Of a stretch of 6,250 nucleotides of DNA, positions 5,945 to 6,250 are shown one piece after another (the stretch's first letter is position 1; each line of letters starts with the position of its first letter). Below the pieces are notes generated by a model. The model saw nothing but the letters and a program-made list of their open reading frames with translations, was not told where the DNA came from and ran no database searches. Source of the stretch: Bacteroidales bacterium UBA2287 (lineage in GTDB: Bacteria; Bacteroidota; Bacteroidia; Bacteroidales; Tenuifilaceae); contig DDWL01000059.1 of assembly GCA_002345675.1 (NCBI GenBank), positions 1 through 6,250 on the forward strand. The letters are read 5' to 3'. Position numbers and translations under genes: made by a program.

Positions 5945-5977
5945 AAAAAAACGCGGGCATTTAGTTCGCGTTTTTTG
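5945..5977 (+). terminator. Intrinsic terminator of the CHU_C-PorP operon
   Basis: AAAAAACGCG (5946-5955) pairs with CGCGTTTTTT (5967-5976) around an 11-base loop, 47 bp after the PorP stop. The stem has four G-C pairs extended by A-T pairs and ends in a run of six T, a standard rho-independent form. The A run upstream means it could also act weakly on the opposite strand. Confidence 0.9.
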
Positions 5978-6020
5978 TTGCTACTCCTATACTTTTTTGC
6001 CTGCCGAACGAGGGTGACGA

Positions 6021-6096
6021 GCGGTTCCGTTTTACATTTAGCATTTTTAGTTTTACATTAAAGAAACCGCAAAATGTAAAACCTCAAAATGTAAAA
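6021..6096. repeat. Cluster of TTTTACATT elements in inverted orientation
   Basis: TTTTACATT occurs at 6030 and 6051, and its reverse complement AATGTAAAA at 6073 and 6088. The outer and inner copies can pair with each other. GCGGTT (6021-6026) also faces AACCGC (6065-6070). Several alternative hairpins are therefore possible. No protein-coding reading is convincing here. Confidence 0.75.
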
Positions 6097-6250
6097 TATA
6101 AAACCTTCGAAGCCCATTACCCTCCCCCAATCGGTATTTTTGCGTTGCCAGTGGACGATGCCTCCCCCCTTCTTGAGTGCCTTCTGTGCCTGCGATATAC
6201 GGAAATTTAAAATTGATGCTAGTTGTCCTGACTTCATCAATAGGACACCC
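6097..6250. other. Unassigned window edge, open on the reverse strand
   Basis: Two reverse-strand frames stay open from the right edge into this stretch. One starts only at a TTG at 6240 (in-frame upstream codons are also open), runs through LNFRISQAQKALKKGGGIVH and stops at about 6058 after passing through the repeat cluster. The other reads PIDEVRTTSINFKF and also ends in the cluster. Neither matches a family I know, and both have low-complexity ends. It may be the 3' end of a gene beyond the window or another dispersed repeat. Confidence 0.3.

Overview
The window looks like a chromosomal segment from a member of the Bacteroidota. The best evidence is a pair of adjacent type IX secretion (T9SS) genes: a protein with a gliding-motility-associated C-terminal (CHU_C, type B) domain, followed by a PorP/SprF-family outer-membrane protein. 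A/T-rich leaders without clear Shine-Dalgarno sequences fit this phylum. The genus cannot be named from the sequence.

Layout. Positions 1-408 are a compound tandem-repeat array: palindromic units of 113-114 bp passing into 41-bp units. A complete tryptophan synthase beta gene (trpB, 456-1658) follows, with no other trp gene in view. A 790-bp gene-free gap comes next, holding a long imperfect inverted repeat (about 1672-1796), a stretch with no recognisable content, and three 47-bp tandem repeats (2240-2375). Then comes an unrecognised secreted protein (2449-3363) with T-ending codon preference, and a 375-bp gap with a GC hairpin, a second hairpin and eleven consecutive heptamers. The CHU_C protein (3739-4863, TTG start) and the PorP/SprF protein (4909-5898) follow 45 bp apart and end at a good intrinsic terminator (5945-5977). 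The last 270 bp hold an inverted-repeat cluster and an unassigned edge.

How the genes relate. The CHU_C protein and PorP/SprF protein form a plausible cargo-and-partner pair: type B T9SS cargo often needs a co-encoded SprF-like protein for secretion or surface attachment. The secreted protein upstream is probably part of the same surface module, and its codon use suggests it may be the abundant component; this is inference. TrpB is unrelated metabolism.

The most unusual aspect is the intergenic DNA. Each of the three gene starts that follow a long gap is preceded by a different tandem-repeat array ending 45-90 bp upstream. Two of these arrays share a core, TGCGAGAAACAAA, and several elements can fold into hairpins. 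No CRISPR, rRNA, convincing tRNA or transposase gene was found.
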